Shown in pieces: positions 1 through 8,652 of a stretch of DNA of 64,000 bases (the first letter of the stretch is position 1; the number at the start of each line of letters is the position of its first letter). Source of the DNA: a virus; IMG/VR virus record IMGVR_UViG_3300048088_000314, positions 1 through 64,000 of that record. One strand, given 5' to 3'. A program made the position numbers and the translations under genes. Under the pieces are notes generated by a model, which saw only the letters and a program-made list of their open reading frames with translations, did no database searches and had not been told where the DNA came from.

Positions 1-450
1 GCTTTTAACCCGAACCTCTACCACGTGGGGGTGGTCCACGACCGGGTTCTGCGGACGATCAAGATGGCGTCGCCCGAGACGCTGATGGTGCAGCCCGGAG
101 CAGAACAGCAGCCCCAGGGACAGGACCCGCGCCTCGTAGCCGCTCAGCAGAAGGCGCAGGCGGCCGAACAGGCGGCCCAACAGCGCATGGCCGAAACTCA
201 GCAAAAGTCCCAGCAAGCCGATCGGGATCATCAGTTGACCTTGGCCGAGGGCGCGCAGAAGGCGCAGGCAGACGAGGCCGACCGTGCCCAGGACGCCCAT
301 ATCGCCGCACTCGAATCCTCGGATCGTGCGGCCGATCGCGCCGCCAAGCTCGAGATCGCTCGGGTGAAGGAAGAAACCCAGCGCCAGCGTCTTGAGCAGG
401 AAGGGCACACCGCAGACCAGACCGCCTTTGGCCAGCCGATGACCCCGTAG
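1..450 (+). CDS. C-terminal end of an upstream gene, probably portal protein (partial)
   Basis: The frame is open from base 1, so this is the 3' end of a gene that begins outside the window. The 149 visible residues become Gln/Ala/Glu/Lys-rich from about residue 35 and would form a long charged coiled coil. Portal proteins of short-tailed phages often end this way, and the gene sits directly upstream of head-assembly genes. No diagnostic portal motif is visible, so the name is inference from position and composition. A GTG at 25 is not needed as a start because translation reads through from upstream. Confidence 0.55.
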   Translation, partial: AFNPNLYHVGVVHDRVLRTIKMASPETLMVQPGAEQQPQGQDPRLVAAQQKAQAAEQAAQQRMAETQQKSQQADRDHQLTLAEGAQKAQADEADRAQDAHIAALESSDRAADRAAKLEIARVKEETQRQRLEQEGHTADQTAFGQPMTP

Positions 451-518
451 CCCAAGCCGGCGCTACAATTAAGCCCATCGACTAACGAAGGCTAAATCCG
501 CTACATGCTCGTCCCATC

Positions 519-534
519 GACTCCGCGCGGAGTC
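519..534. repeat. 16-bp perfect palindrome, copy 1
   Basis: Exact copy of GACTCCGCGCGGAGTC. It lies in the gap between a stop codon and the next gene, just before the AGGAGA ribosome binding site of the gene at 546. Nine exact copies exist in the window, most of them in short intergenic gaps, which suggests a regulator-binding or RNA hairpin element rather than chance. Confidence 0.9.
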
Positions 535-545
535 AGGAGACGATT

Positions 546-944
546 ATGAGAGTGCGCAGAGGACGCCGCGTGGCCCTCCACCACGTGATCCCGGTATTCA
601 ACGATCCCAACTACGTCGAGGAGCCGCTGTCGCGCTGGGGGCAGGAGATGGTCGATCGCCTCCGCAAGGACGAGCAGAAGCGGGATTTCTTCAATGTCGT
701 TGCGGACTGGGCGATATATCAGTTCCAATCGCTCAATGAGGTCACCAACGCCGTTCGGATGCGGCTCTATACCCAAGGCATCGAGCGGTTCCGCGGTCGT
801 GCGTCGCCGGAAGTGATCCGCACCATTATCGACGCCACGATCCTGCAAGAGCGGTGTCGCCAACAGGAAGTCGCGGCGCATCGCGCCAAGGAAGCCCGCG
901 AAAAAGCAGCCCGTAGCGCGAAACGCACTGCGATGGTATCGTGA
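546..944 (+). CDS. Hypothetical head-region protein
   Basis: A 132-residue protein that I do not recognise. The start is supported by AGGAGA at 535-540. The first 12 residues are very basic, the middle is mixed, and the last 35 residues form a charged Ala/Arg/Glu/Lys helix. It lies between the portal-like gene and a Gly/Pro-rich gene in the head module, so a structural or assembly role is possible but not shown by any motif. Confidence 0.7.
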   Translation: MRVRRGRRVALHHVIPVFNDPNYVEEPLSRWGQEMVDRLRKDEQKRDFFNVVADWAIYQFQSLNEVTNAVRMRLYTQGIERFRGRASPEVIRTIIDATILQERCRQQEVAAHRAKEAREKAARSAKRTAMVS

Positions 945-976
945 GGCGATAGTGCTGAGCGCTGAGGAGAGGGTCC

Positions 977-1627
977 ATGTTTCAGCCAATGCAAAAGGGC
1001 AGGCAGCGGGCGGGTGACCTGATCCAGAACTCGGGCTACGGCCGGCCGCCGATGGCCGGAGGCGGCCATCCGGATTACGCCGAAGACAAGAAGATGATCG
1101 AGAAGGCGTTTTCCGAGCACGACAAGCAATTGCACGGCGGCAAGAAAACCCGGCTGAAGCTCGCCGGCGGCGGCGTTGCCGAGGGCGAGTTGGCCCCGCA
1201 TCGTGCCGATCGCGCCGCGCGTGGCGGTCGCCAGGGTGGCAAGCACAAGGGCACCCAGGTCAACGTTGCCGTGATCTCTCCCCGCGGTGGCGCGGGTGGT
1301 CCGGGGGCCATGGGAGGCCCGATGATGGGCCCGGCCGGGCTGCCGCCGCGTCCGCCGATCGCGCCGCCGATGCCAGCCCCGCCGCCGCCGCGCCCCGCCG
1401 TTCCGCCTCCGGGCGCCGTGCCCGCCGGGATGCCGCCGGGTGGGGGTATCCCGATGGGCGCCGGCATGGCGACGCCGCCGATGGGTCCGCGCCCGATGCC
1501 GATCCGCACCGGCGGCCGTGCCGGCTGGAAGGATGGCGGGGAACTGGGCCGCGGTGGTATCGGTTCGCCGGCATTTGATGCCGGCGCGGGCTCCGGAAGG
1601 GGACGCCTGGAGAAGCGAGACCGCTAG
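977..1627 (+). CDS. Gly/Pro-rich hypothetical protein
   Basis: A 216-residue protein preceded by GAGGAGAGGG. Residues 1-60 look ordered and basic. Residues 90-180 are almost entirely Gly, Pro, Met and Ala with PPxPP and GGxxM runs, so this part is probably disordered. A basic LAGGG and RGGRQGG style segment joins the two. Similar Gly-Gly motifs recur in several large proteins of this genome. Function unknown; strong codon bias supports it being real. Confidence 0.65.
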   Translation: MFQPMQKGRQRAGDLIQNSGYGRPPMAGGGHPDYAEDKKMIEKAFSEHDKQLHGGKKTRLKLAGGGVAEGELAPHRADRAARGGRQGGKHKGTQVNVAVISPRGGAGGPGAMGGPMMGPAGLPPRPPIAPPMPAPPPPRPAVPPPGAVPAGMPPGGGIPMGAGMATPPMGPRPMPIRTGGRAGWKDGGELGRGGIGSPAFDAGAGSGRGRLEKRDR

Positions 1628-1680
1628 AACGGGGAGCTTCACCAAGCGTTGGCTTCAGAGAACTTGAAGGGAGCGTTGAT

Positions 1681-1851
1681 ATGAGCGACCAGAGCACTGC
1701 CCAGCCGGAAGCCGCCGTCGAGACGGTTGCTCCCGAGAAGTCGAAGCCGGCACCGAAGCTGACCGCGGCCGACAAGGCCTGGATCCGCGACGAGATGCAC
1801 CTTGCCGTCGCGGGCATCTCGCGGGAGCAGCGCGAAGAGCAGAACCCCTGA
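1681..1851 (+). CDS. Small hypothetical protein
   Basis: A 56-residue acidic and Ala-rich protein. Its ATG follows GAAGGGAG with good spacing, and its stop is directly followed by the GTG start of the next gene at 1853. The C-terminal half (DKAWIRDEMHLAVAGISRE) is predicted helical. Function unknown. Confidence 0.6.
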   Translation: MSDQSTAQPEAAVETVAPEKSKPAPKLTAADKAWIRDEMHLAVAGISREQREEQNP

Positions 1852-1852
1852 C

Positions 1853-2242
1853 GTGGCCATCACGGTGCACAACTACGACCCCATGACGGGCAACTGCCTG
1901 GACTGCGGTGCGCGCCGGGAGGAGATCGACGACAATCTCTTCCCAGCCTGCGAGAAGATCGAGGGGCCGCACCGGCTGGCGATCATCGCTGTGCGCCGTG
2001 AAGCGACGCATCAGCAGTGGCGAGTGAGGCATGCGTGGAGGAATCTACGCCAAGCCGAGGCGCAGGCAGTTGCATGCAGCCAGGAACTACGCGCCGCGCA
2101 GGATGACGAGCGCGCTCTGCTCGACAGCCTTCATGTGCTGAAGCGGGAGAATGGTTCTCTTCCGGACAAGACGCAGCAAACCCTCGCCGAGGCCATCAAC
2201 CGCAAGTTCGATCCTCACGCCGGGTTCGTCTATCAGGACTGA
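1853..2242 (+). CDS. Hypothetical protein with N-terminal Cys pair
   Basis: A 129-residue protein if translation starts at the GTG one base after the previous stop. The same frame is open further upstream, but that part overlaps the preceding gene. It carries CLDCG and another Cys about 20 residues later, resembling a degenerate zinc knuckle, followed by a helical Arg/Gln/Glu-rich middle. Function unknown. Confidence 0.6.
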   Translation: MAITVHNYDPMTGNCLDCGARREEIDDNLFPACEKIEGPHRLAIIAVRREATHQQWRVRHAWRNLRQAEAQAVACSQELRAAQDDERALLDSLHVLKRENGSLPDKTQQTLAEAINRKFDPHAGFVYQD

Positions 2243-2247
2243 TCGCC

Positions 2248-2565
2248 ATGGGCGGCTTCTACATGCGCACCGCTCTTCCCGAGAACCCGACGCGGCCTGA
2301 CGCGATCCTCTGGCAGGGGCCCTATCTGGGGCCGATCAGCGCGATGGACGTCGGGCGCATGGCCGAGGAACTGACGAAGCGCAATGTGTTCTTCCACCGG
2401 GCCTTCCCCCACCAGCGCCAGGGCGCCCGCTACTTGATCATCGAAGGATGGAAGAAACAGCCGCCCTTTATGCCCGACATCCCGACCCCCGAGTATCTCG
2501 ACGCCCTGATCTTCGGTGAGACGACGCATGCTCAGAATGATCCCGGTCGAAAGCAGCCACATTAG
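2248..2565 (+). CDS. Hypothetical protein
   Basis: A 105-residue protein beginning 6 bases after the preceding stop. It has alternating hydrophobic and aromatic segments typical of a small globular domain and overlaps the next gene by 38 bases. I do not recognise the family. The overlap chain 2248-3099 suggests translational coupling in one operon. Confidence 0.6.
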   Translation: MGGFYMRTALPENPTRPDAILWQGPYLGPISAMDVGRMAEELTKRNVFFHRAFPHQRQGARYLIIEGWKKQPPFMPDIPTPEYLDALIFGETTHAQNDPGRKQPH

Positions 2566-2845
2566 GGCTATCGGGTACGATTTCGACGCGCAGCGTCTCC
2601 ACGTGGAATACAAGACCGATCGGACCTATACCTGGGACGGAGTGCCTCCGGAGAAATTCGCTGGGCTCATGGCCGCCGAATCGCACGGGAAGTACCTCAA
2701 CCAGGAAATCCGCCGGCGCTATTCGGAGCGCGTCTACGAGGCAGCCGGTCCAGAGCAGGATGCTCCCATAGAAGATGATTTCCACGCCGCGCTCGAGCGG
2801 GCGATCGACAAGTTCCACCGAGATGCGAAGGATGCTCTCCAATGA
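2528..2845 (+). CDS. KTSC-domain protein
   Basis: A 105-residue protein whose N-terminal 65 residues match the KTSC domain pattern: VESSHIRAIGYD, a strand pair ending VEYKTDRTY, then GVPPEKFAGLMAA and SHGKYLNQEIR. The family is common in phages and bacteria and its biochemical role is poorly known. The ATG at 2528 has GGTGAG seven bases upstream; a GTG at 2516 is an alternative start. The last 40 residues form an acidic helix outside the domain. Confidence 0.75.
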   Translation: MLRMIPVESSHIRAIGYDFDAQRLHVEYKTDRTYTWDGVPPEKFAGLMAAESHGKYLNQEIRRRYSERVYEAAGPEQDAPIEDDFHAALERAIDKFHRDAKDALQ

Positions 2846-3099
2846 GGGGAATGGTCGAGGACGACATCGACAAGCTGATCCGCAAGATCAAGCAGCGTCG
2901 CGAGGACCTGGTCGACATCCTGATCAAGGGATCGGCGCCGGCGGAAAATGTCGCCCATGGGTATTTCGCCATCGCCGCGAAGATCGCGGCCTGTGACGAG
3001 ATCCTGACCGACATCAAGGAAGAGTTGGCGAACTGGGCGACCTGGGATCCGATGCCGCGTCCGACCAGACGCAATGTCACTGATCCTGCTGGTTATTAA
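2842..3099 (+). CDS. Small coiled-coil hypothetical protein
   Basis: An 85-residue protein whose ATG overlaps the preceding TGA. It is mostly two charged helices (IDKLIRKIKQRREDLVDIL and a second around residue 50), so a coiled-coil dimer is likely. It is the last gene before a promoter-like sequence at 3184. Function unknown. Confidence 0.6.
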   Translation: MRGMVEDDIDKLIRKIKQRREDLVDILIKGSAPAENVAHGYFAIAAKIAACDEILTDIKEELANWATWDPMPRPTRRNVTDPAGY

Positions 3100-3183
3100 C
3101 AAAACGGCATAGTTTCCAAAGCCGCAGTTTCCGGCGCGTCCATTGCCGCGCCGGCATTGAACAAGCCCGCCCTGTAAAACAAA

Positions 3184-3213
3184 TTGACCGAAGCGAGAGG
3201 CCGCGCCTACAAT
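3184..3213 (+). promoter_or_regulatory. sigma70-like promoter upstream of groES-like gene
   Basis: TTGACC and TACAAT are separated by 18 bases, and the spacer contains CCGCGCC. It lies in a 157-base gap before the groES-like gene. Four other sites in the window share the 18-base spacer, the CGCG core and a similar -10 box. Confidence 0.6.
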
Positions 3214-3256
3214 CTACACGCTCAGCTTGTTCAATTTCTGGGGCGCAAGAGGTCAC

Positions 3257-3682
3257 ATGGCGGTCACGGCGATTGCGATGCGGATGGCGGAAACGCCCGA
3301 GCAGGCCCGACAGCGGATGCTCGATGAAGTGACCCCATTGATGGAGGCGAGCGGCCTCCAGGCGGTCGGCAACAACATCCTCGTCATGGTCTACGACCGC
3401 GCCGGCCAGAAGACAGCCGGCGGCCTCTATGTCCCGGACAGCCATCGCGAAGACGAGTTCCAAGGCAAGATCGGCCTCGTTCTCGGCGTCGGCCCCATGT
3501 GCAACGACGATGCCGCGTCGAACTACTCCAGTTGGTTCGGCGGCGAGGCTCCAAAGGCCGGCGACTGGGTCGGCATCAGCATCCGGGACGGTCTGGCCGT
3601 GAAGCTGGGCAAGCATACCTGCCGCCTCGTCAGGTGGGACCTGATCCAGTTCGTGGTCTCGTCCCCGCACGAGGTCGAGTAA
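3257..3682 (+). CDS. GroES-like co-chaperonin
   Basis: A 141-residue protein starting at an ATG with AAGAGG upstream; a TTG at 3227 in the same frame is less likely. Residues 38-130 resemble the Cpn10 barrel: NNILVMVYDRAGQKTAGGLYVPD corresponds to the GroES N-terminal strands and mobile-loop region, followed by GKIGLVLGVGP and GDWVGISI. Phage co-chaperonins such as T4 gp31 adapt host GroEL for folding the capsid protein. Its place a few genes upstream of the MCP fits that job. Assignment is from pattern recognition only. Confidence 0.65.
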   Translation: MAVTAIAMRMAETPEQARQRMLDEVTPLMEASGLQAVGNNILVMVYDRAGQKTAGGLYVPDSHREDEFQGKIGLVLGVGPMCNDDAASNYSSWFGGEAPKAGDWVGISIRDGLAVKLGKHTCRLVRWDLIQFVVSSPHEVE

Positions 3683-3695
3683 CCAGGAGCACGGC

Positions 3696-4607
3696 ATGCC
3701 CGATCTCACTCCCGAACAAATCGAAGCCCTCATCGCCGAGCGCGACACGCTCGCCGCCGGCCTTCAAGCGGAGCGCTCGCGCGCCGACGAGCTCGACGGC
3801 AGGGTCCGCAGGACCGACACGCAGATGGCCGAGGCGGTTGTCGCCAATGCGGCGAGCAATGCCGCCCAGGCCGATGCGGCGATTCGCGCATGCGACGCCG
3901 AGATCACCGCGCTCGAGGAGAAGGCGGCGAACCTCAATGCCGAGGGCAACTTCGCCGAGGCCGCGAAGATCAACACCATGGTCGGCGACGCCACGGCGCG
4001 GCGGAATGCTGCCCGGCAGAGCAAGGCCTATTTCGAACAGCAGCACGGCCAGTTGAAGGCGCAGCCGACCGACCCGGTCGAGCGCTTCCTGGCCGCCAAT
4101 CCGGACTTCAGCGAGGCAGAGCAGAAGTGGATTCGTGAGAATCCGCGCTATGCGACCGATCGCGGGTTCCGGGATCGCGTCAACGCCGCGCATGGCTCGG
4201 CCCAGGAGAAGGGATTCCCCCGGGGCAGCGAGGACTACTTCAAGCATCTCGCGGATGCCGGCTACATGCGGCCGGTCGCGATCGTCCCGAAGCCAGGCGA
4301 AGGCGAGGTCGAAGAGACCCCGTTCTCCAGCGCGGCCACCGAGGGTGAGGAAATGAACAACCAGCCGCCGCCGCGTCCACGGGCGACCGCAGCGCCGCCG
4401 TCGCGTCGTTCCCCGACCTCCGGAGGCGAGCGGATCGAGCGCGGCCGTCTGAACGCCGACCAGATGGAAATGGCGATGCGGATGGCCGAGCTTACCGCGC
4501 CGACCGAGGTTCTCGATGGCGGCCCGGCCGCGGTCGCCAAGTGGTGGCAGGACATCGACACCAGCCCCGCCGCCGCCCGCAAGCGGGAGGAGTGGGCCCA
4601 GCTATGA
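3696..4607 (+). CDS. Putative scaffolding protein
   Basis: A 303-residue protein in the usual scaffold position, after the chaperonin and before the capsid genes. Residues 1-120 are a long Ala/Glu/Arg coiled coil. A short conserved-looking segment NPDFSEAEQKWIRENP follows, then a disordered Pro/Arg/Ala stretch near residue 225, and a basic helical C-terminus. High charge, coiled coil and a helical C-terminal capsid-binding tail are scaffold hallmarks. No protease or catalytic motif is seen. The assignment rests on architecture and position. Confidence 0.55.
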   Translation: MPDLTPEQIEALIAERDTLAAGLQAERSRADELDGRVRRTDTQMAEAVVANAASNAAQADAAIRACDAEITALEEKAANLNAEGNFAEAAKINTMVGDATARRNAARQSKAYFEQQHGQLKAQPTDPVERFLAANPDFSEAEQKWIRENPRYATDRGFRDRVNAAHGSAQEKGFPRGSEDYFKHLADAGYMRPVAIVPKPGEGEVEETPFSSAATEGEEMNNQPPPRPRATAAPPSRRSPTSGGERIERGRLNADQMEMAMRMAELTAPTEVLDGGPAAVAKWWQDIDTSPAAARKREEWAQL

Positions 4608-5161
4608 GCGACAAGCACGCCCCGCCGATGACACGTGCCGGCGCGGCCGGCCCTGCCGCCGGCGCCGCCGCCCCAGCCACCGCAAGGGGCGCCGAACTGG
4701 CCCTTCCGCCGGCCTATCTCGCGCCGCTGCCGCACGAGAAGTATCAAATCCCCGAAGAGCTACGCGACCCGGACATGGACTATCTGTGGCTGCCGTCGTC
4801 GATCTTCGGCGAGCCGAACAAACGCGCGATCGCCCAGCATTTCCGCATGGGCTGGGTTCCGGCCCAGGCCAAGGATTTTCCGCATATCTCGGGATACGGC
4901 GCCGATTACCCAGCGGAGCTCGTTGCCCGCGGCCTGGTCGACAACGTCCGACCCGACGACATCCTCGAGGTCGATGGGCTGATGCTCGTGCAGCGCCCGC
5001 TCGCGGTGTCGCAGATGGCGCGGAAACAGATGGCCGCGGAGGCAGCCGACCGGGTCAACAACCAGTTCCGCCGGCTTCAATCCCAATACCGAGCGAATTT
5101 CGAAGGCGGCGGAGTTAAGCGGGCGATCCGTCCGCTCGCCGACGAAGGATACAGCGGTTAA
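4604..5161 (+). CDS. Hypothetical head-module protein
   Basis: A 185-residue protein whose ATG overlaps the preceding TGA. After an Ala/Pro-rich N-terminal 40 residues it has a compact domain with LPHEKYQIPEELRDPDMDYLWLP and a region ending VRPDDILEVDGLMLVQRP, then an Ala/Arg helix. It lies between scaffold and decoration candidates, so it probably belongs to capsid assembly. I do not recognise the family. Confidence 0.6.
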   Translation: MSDKHAPPMTRAGAAGPAAGAAAPATARGAELALPPAYLAPLPHEKYQIPEELRDPDMDYLWLPSSIFGEPNKRAIAQHFRMGWVPAQAKDFPHISGYGADYPAELVARGLVDNVRPDDILEVDGLMLVQRPLAVSQMARKQMAAEAADRVNNQFRRLQSQYRANFEGGGVKRAIRPLADEGYSG

Positions 5162-5176
5162 CCGGAGGCTTGATCG

Positions 5177-5782
5177 ATGGCAACGAATCCCAATTCGCCG
5201 TTCGGTTTCCTGTACTCCTCCCGCCGGGATGGGTCGCCGCCGAATTACGGCAATCGCCTCGGCTACATCGCGTCGGGCAATACCAACAAGATCTTCACCG
5301 GCGACGTGCTGAAGCCGAATGCTTCGGGTGTCCTCGACGTGTTCACCACGCCGACGCCCGGTGGCGCTCCGATCGGCGGGATCGCCGGGTGGTTCTCCTG
5401 GACCAGCACGAGCCAGAACCGGACGGTCTGGCAGAACTGGTGGCCCGGCAACGGCGACAGCGTCGGCAACGTGCAGGCGCTCTACTACTCGGACCCGTTC
5501 TCCATTTTCATCGTGCAGTGCCTCCTGGGCCCGGTCACCGCAGCGCAGGTCGGCCTCGACGCCAACTTCGCCGTCGGCGGCGGCGGCCAGCAGACCGGCG
5601 CCGGGAACAAGTCGAGCTTCTCGCTTGACGACGGCACGCTGATCGCCAGCCCGACGCTGCCGTTCAAGGTCTACGACCTGCCGAATTACAGCCCGATCAA
5701 CCCGATCTTCGTGCAGCCCGGGTTCGATCCGGCCAACGCCTACAACCAGGTCCGGGTCACTCTCAACAATCTCGACGCCTAA
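5177..5782 (+). CDS. Putative capsid decoration or minor head protein
   Basis: A 201-residue Gly/Ser/Asn/Pro-rich beta-type protein with no charged helices, placed immediately before the MCP. Phages commonly encode a trimeric decoration protein there. It begins MATNPNSPFGF and has GDVLKPNASG and GPVTAAQVGL strands typical of such barrels. The gene has a GGAGG Shine-Dalgarno. Function is inferred from place and fold style. Confidence 0.45.
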   Translation: MATNPNSPFGFLYSSRRDGSPPNYGNRLGYIASGNTNKIFTGDVLKPNASGVLDVFTTPTPGGAPIGGIAGWFSWTSTSQNRTVWQNWWPGNGDSVGNVQALYYSDPFSIFIVQCLLGPVTAAQVGLDANFAVGGGGQQTGAGNKSSFSLDDGTLIASPTLPFKVYDLPNYSPINPIFVQPGFDPANAYNQVRVTLNNLDA

Positions 5783-5837
5783 TCGGCGTGGTGCCGAGCA
5801 GGTATTCGTAAGGCCGACTAGGCAGAGGAGCTAAGCA

Positions 5838-6746
5838 ATGGCCGTCAATCGTGGAGCAATTCGCGACTTGCTGGTTCCCGGCTTGGTCGCCGTGACGGGG
5901 AAATATCCCCAAATACCGCGGCAATGGAGCCAGATCTTCCGTCGCACCGACTCGAAGATGGCGCTCGAGCGTGCAGCCGAGATGCGCTACACGGGCCTGG
6001 CGCAGTTGAAGGCGGAGGGTGGCGCGACGATCTTCGACAACGCCGCCGGCGAGCGCTTCGTCTACCAGATCGAGCACGTCTCACTCGGCCTCGGCGTGGC
6101 GATGACCCGCGAGATGCTCGACGACAACCTCTACAAGGACAACTTCGGCCCGATGTCGATGGGCCTGGCCGAGTCGTTCAAGCAGACGGAGGAGATCCTC
6201 CACGCCAACCTGCTGAACACCGGCACCACGTACAACCAGAACATCATCGGCGACGGGAAGGCGCTGTTCGCGACCGACCATCCGATCGACAACGGCTCCT
6301 ACGCGAACCGGCCGTCCCCGGACATCGGTCTCAACGAGAGCGCCATCGAATACGCGCTGCAGCAGATCCGCGTCTTCCCCGATCAGGCCGGCCTGCGCAT
6401 GGAAGCCCGCGGCAAGCGGCTCGTCGTCCCGATCGCCCAGCAGTTCACTGCGGCCCGCCTCTGCCGCGCCGACCTGCGCCCCGGCACCAACAACAACGAC
6501 ATCACCGCTTTCCTCGCCGAGGGTGGCCTCTCCGAGGGCTACCAGGTCATGGACTACCTGAGCAGCCCGCTCAACTGGTTCATGACCTCCACCATCCCCG
6601 GCCTCGTCTCCTTCAACCGCATGCCCTTCGAGCTCGACATGCAGGTGGACCCTATCACGGGAAACCTAATGATAATTGCGTACCAACGTTACGGTATAGG
6701 CTACCTCAATCCCCGGTCCATTTGGGGCAGTTTTCCGAGCGCATAG
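5838..6746 (+). CDS. Major capsid protein (MCP1)
   Basis: A 302-residue protein with the layout of Mu gpT-like and HK97-fold capsid proteins: a long helix around residues 90-125 (REMLDD ... ESFKQTEEILHANLLNTGT), a HPIDNG motif near 149, LVVPIAQQF in the P-domain, and VMDYLSSPLNWF with FELDMQ near the end. It follows the scaffold and decoration candidates. A second full-length paralogue (61388) and a truncated one on the minus strand (10941) exist in this window. The start has GAGGAG upstream. Confidence 0.85.
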   Translation: MAVNRGAIRDLLVPGLVAVTGKYPQIPRQWSQIFRRTDSKMALERAAEMRYTGLAQLKAEGGATIFDNAAGERFVYQIEHVSLGLGVAMTREMLDDNLYKDNFGPMSMGLAESFKQTEEILHANLLNTGTTYNQNIIGDGKALFATDHPIDNGSYANRPSPDIGLNESAIEYALQQIRVFPDQAGLRMEARGKRLVVPIAQQFTAARLCRADLRPGTNNNDITAFLAEGGLSEGYQVMDYLSSPLNWFMTSTIPGLVSFNRMPFELDMQVDPITGNLMIIAYQRYGIGYLNPRSIWGSFPSA

Positions 6747-6836
6747 GTTGCATCACGGGTTTGCACGCGCGTGGTCGGGCGGTGAGATGAAGTACGAGGG
6801 CTTGGCGACCGAACCGTCTGTCAATGGGGTGAAAAC

Positions 6837-7820
6837 ATGACCATCTCGGCCAGCGACGGCCCGATCGTAACCAAGGGTTGGCAAGCCGCGCTCGGGAGCG
6901 CCTCGGGGACGTCGAGCGCCACGGGTGCGCCGAACGCGTATGTCTCGGGCACGGCCGATAACCCAGACGCGGGACCGAACGTGTTTTACGACGGCGTCGC
7001 GATGAAGGATGCGTACTACCGCTACCAGGAAGGCGGTGGGTCGCTGTCGAGCTCGACGGGCTACAAGAACCAGGCCTGCGGTTTCGTCGAGAACATGATC
7101 CTGACGGCGGACTTTGTGCCGTCGCAGATCTCGACCACCAATGTCTCCGCGCTCGCGGCGCCGACCATCGCAACCCCGGTGACGCTGGCGGCAGGCACCG
7201 GCACCGCGATCGAGACCGCGTCCCAGGTCGTGTTGAACACCGGGCTTACGGTGCCCTCGGGTGTGCTGCGCATCGACGCGGCGCCGACCTGGCAGAGCTT
7301 TGGCACGTCAGGCGCGATCCGCGGCTGGAACGGCGCCGGCGTCGGCCGGGCGCTGTCGTTCACGTCGGGTGGGAACGCTTCCGCGGTGACCTTCCGTATC
7401 CGCGGCTACGACATCTACGGCAACCCCGTCACCGAGGACGTGGTCGGCCCGAGCGGCAACACGGTCAACTCGGCGAAATGCTACAAGTGGATCCTGTCGA
7501 TCACGCCGAACGCGACCAGTGCGCAGACCGTCTCGATTGGCACCGCCGACATCTTCGAATTTCCTATTAGGGCCGATCGATTCAGCACGGTTACCATCTA
7601 CGTCAACGAGACGCTGATCACCGCGAACACGGGCTTCGTCGCGGCGGTGCTGACCGATCCGGCGACGGCGGTGACCGGCGACGTCCGCGGCACCTACGCG
7701 CTGCAGACGCCATCGGATGGGGTGGAGCGGCTGGTGATCTATCAGCGCATGGGGCCGGCGCGGCTCAACACCAACCCGCCCTCCACCGGAATGTTCGGGC
7801 CTGCCCAATTCTCGGCGTAA
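6837..7820 (+). CDS. Putative structural protein downstream of MCP
   Basis: A 327-residue Ser/Thr/Ala/Gly-rich beta protein with few charges, following the MCP by 90 bases. Strand-like segments such as VTFRIRGYDIYGNPVTEDVVGPSG resemble Ig-like or jelly-roll virion proteins. It probably is a head-surface or head-tail component. The next gene has similar composition and includes the segment TGTNGAGATISETLAVPSG, so the two may form a pair of virion surface proteins. Confidence 0.55.
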   Translation: MTISASDGPIVTKGWQAALGSASGTSSATGAPNAYVSGTADNPDAGPNVFYDGVAMKDAYYRYQEGGGSLSSSTGYKNQACGFVENMILTADFVPSQISTTNVSALAAPTIATPVTLAAGTGTAIETASQVVLNTGLTVPSGVLRIDAAPTWQSFGTSGAIRGWNGAGVGRALSFTSGGNASAVTFRIRGYDIYGNPVTEDVVGPSGNTVNSAKCYKWILSITPNATSAQTVSIGTADIFEFPIRADRFSTVTIYVNETLITANTGFVAAVLTDPATAVTGDVRGTYALQTPSDGVERLVIYQRMGPARLNTNPPSTGMFGPAQFSA

Positions 7821-7848
7821 CCCGCGCCTTTAGGTAGGAGCGACTTCG

Positions 7849-8529
7849 ATTCGCCCCTGGATTATCACCAAGACGCTGACGGCGGCTGTCGCGGACAACA
7901 TCGCGCAGAGCCAGGTTCCGGTATCCGGGACGGCGCTGACCCTCAACGGGACGACGGTGGTTTCCGGCGTTGCGACGCTCGACACCCAGCGGCGTGTGCA
8001 ATTGGCCTACGGGAACGAGGCCGTCGCCCGGACGATGCTGATCACCGGGACGAACGGGGCGGGCGCCACGATCAGCGAAACGCTGGCGGTGCCCTCGGGT
8101 GCTCCGGGCACGGTTGCAACGCTCCAGGACTTCCTCACGGTCACGCAGGCCATGCCGGCGGGCGGGGGATGGACCGCTGCCGTCACGCTCGGCACGAACG
8201 CGGTCGGCTCAACGCCCTGGATCAATACCGACACGTACAACGGCCCGATGCAGATCGGGTTCGAATTGGAGCTCCTGGTGGCGGGCGGGACTGCGACGAT
8301 CGAGACGACGCAGAACTCGCCATGGCCAAATCAGGCACCGATCTATACGGCAGGGTTCGACCAGACCCTTCCCGTGCCGACGCCGTTTGCGGCTGCCGGG
8401 CTGACGGGGGTCGCCGGGAATACCCAGGGCGCGGTAGCGCTGACGACGATCATCGCGTGGCGCCTCACGGTGACCGGCACGGGCAGTTGGCGTGCCACCG
8501 GAATTGCTAGCGGTCTGATTCAGGGCTGA
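7849..8529 (+). CDS. Putative structural protein with possible ATT start
   Basis: A beta-rich 226-residue protein. The frame is open back to a TAG at 7831, but it has no ATG, GTG or TTG until GTG 7957. TAGGAG-type Shine-Dalgarno (7835-7840) lies 8 bases before an ATT at 7849, giving an N-terminus (RPWIITKTLTAAVADNIAQ) that reads like a natural protein start. If only canonical starts are allowed, the gene is 7957-8529 and lacks a good ribosome binding site. Structural role inferred from location and composition. Confidence 0.55.
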   Translation: MRPWIITKTLTAAVADNIAQSQVPVSGTALTLNGTTVVSGVATLDTQRRVQLAYGNEAVARTMLITGTNGAGATISETLAVPSGAPGTVATLQDFLTVTQAMPAGGGWTAAVTLGTNAVGSTPWINTDTYNGPMQIGFELELLVAGGTATIETTQNSPWPNQAPIYTAGFDQTLPVPTPFAAAGLTGVAGNTQGAVALTTIIAWRLTVTGTGSWRATGIASGLIQG

Positions 8530-8530
8530 T

Positions 8531-8546
8531 GACTCCGCGCGGAGTC
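8531..8546. repeat. 16-bp perfect palindrome, copy 2
   Basis: Exact copy of GACTCCGCGCGGAGTC, starting one base after the TGA of the structural gene. A shortened copy, CTCCGCGCGGAG, lies 56 bases further on at 8602-8613. Confidence 0.9.
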
Positions 8547-8652
8547 CTGATTTTCCGGCTCGACGAAAGAGCGAGGCCAGATAGGACGGCCTAAAGTTTT
8601 TCTCCGCGCGGAGTTGACCGCGCCGTGGGCGGTGGCATATAAGCCCCTCGCC

